Shown: positions 63,914 through 64,000 of the stretch, in pieces
Position numbering within the stretch: position 1 is the first letter of the stretch
How the letters are laid out: each line of letters starts with the position of its first letter
Assembly (NCBI GenBank): GCA_041689935.1
Contig: JBDNFI010000033.1
Coordinates: 3,797 to 67,796 of the forward strand
Source of the DNA: CAXBDP01 sp041689935
GTDB lineage: Bacteria > Bacteroidota > Bacteroidia > Cytophagales > Cyclobacteriaceae
DNA length: 64,000 nt
Direction: 5' to 3'
Position numbers and translations under genes: made by a program
The notes under the pieces: generated by a model
What the model was told of the DNA's origin: nothing
Database searches by the model: none
What the model saw: the letters and a program-made list of their open reading frames with translations, nothing else

Positions 63914-64000
63914 ATGATATTGGTCAAGATACTGAAATTCAGTATCTTGAAGTCGCAAAACAAGCCAATATCGATGTCAAATATACTCAATAATTATTTA
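63914..64000 (+). CDS. Partial open frame at the right edge
   Basis: From ATG 63914 the frame is open to the window end (29 codons, MILVKILKFSILKSQNKPIS then MSNILNNYL); the second ATG at 63974 may be the real start. It is too short to identify. Confidence 0.3.
   Translation, partial: MILVKILKFSILKSQNKPISMSNILNNYL
63916..63972. repeat. Nested inverted repeat at the right edge
   Basis: A perfect palindrome (63924-63950, arms TCAAGATACTGAA / TTCAGTATCTTGA around one A) lies inside a second inverted pair, GATATTGG at 63916 and CCAATATC at 63965. It could be a cruciform, an operator or the end of a repeat element continuing outside the window. Confidence 0.55.

Noticed and set aside
63732..63917. 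A 61-aa plus-strand frame over the start of the alpha/beta hydrolase gene
   Set aside because: It is antisense to well-supported coding sequence and shows no features of its own.
1..64000. tRNA genes, rRNA genes and CRISPR arrays
   Set aside because: No cloverleaf-like segment with a TTC-A loop in gaps, no rRNA sequence and no regularly spaced repeats were seen by eye; a covariance-model scan could still find a missed tRNA or riboswitch.

Overview
The window is a stretch of a Bacteroidota chromosome, most likely from the Cytophagales/Cytophagia branch. The pointers are a BatD protein, a DUF3078 outer-membrane-type protein, a carboxypeptidase-regulatory-domain surface protein, DUF4221-type beta-propeller lipoproteins, DUF1573, a Ccm (system I) set of the CcmB-C-D-E-F type with a CxxxY CcmE, AT-rich leaders without Shine-Dalgarno sequences, and a GC content of about 40% by eye. 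No rRNA, tRNA or CRISPR array was seen. No promoter could be called with confidence.

Layout. 1-1557: 3' part of katG and its terminator. 1667-9119 is accessory: two small orphan genes, a decayed esterase lipoprotein, an IS3-family element with lesions in orfA, a HigBA-like toxin-antitoxin pair between two copies of a hairpin repeat, and a two-gene cassette with a PD-(D/E)xK nuclease. 9120-14908: heptosyltransferase-like GT9, then M16 protease, O-methyltransferase, LysM lytic transglycosylase and DUF3078 protein. 14948-17056: a HepT remnant and two 147-bp MITE-like elements flanking the first small peptide plus beta-propeller lipoprotein module. 17084-19880: housekeeping genes (3-hydroxyacyl-CoA dehydrogenase, pheS, cysQ-like). 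20009-25731: two more peptide plus propeller modules, a 177-bp duplicated tail of the downstream nucleotide-sugar dehydrogenase gene, a regulatory-domain surface protein and a DUF1573 protein. 25957-28268: nucleotide-sugar dehydrogenase and UDP-glucuronate-epimerase-like gene. 28432-30964: tandem amidohydrolases, the second without metal ligands. 31032-37844: dnaX with an A10 slip site, nfu, dicarboxylate symporter, aroC, batD and a 62-aa protein. 37908-45933: MltF-like transglycosylase, an RND efflux operon (TolC, permease, adaptor) and an alpha/beta hydrolase. 46127-49216: sod, tadA, aspS. 49316-52160: a partner-switching module (SpoIIE phosphatase, STAS, HATPase). 52232-57396: an envelope chaperone operon (parvulin, SurA-N-like lipoprotein, SurA, MoxR). 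57548-62171: cytochrome c maturation. 62183-63818: FabL-like reductase and an unusual alpha/beta hydrolase.

The most unusual signals are two. First, three non-identical copies of a two-gene module: a short Cys-containing peptide directly upstream of a DUF4221-like propeller lipoprotein. Second, the octamer GCGGGAGG occurs 27 times by hand count, about once per 2.4 kb on both strands, and is missing from three blocks, two of them accessory-looking. Other notable items are the dnaX frameshift arrangement, the MITE-like pair and the pseudoenzyme amidohydrolase.
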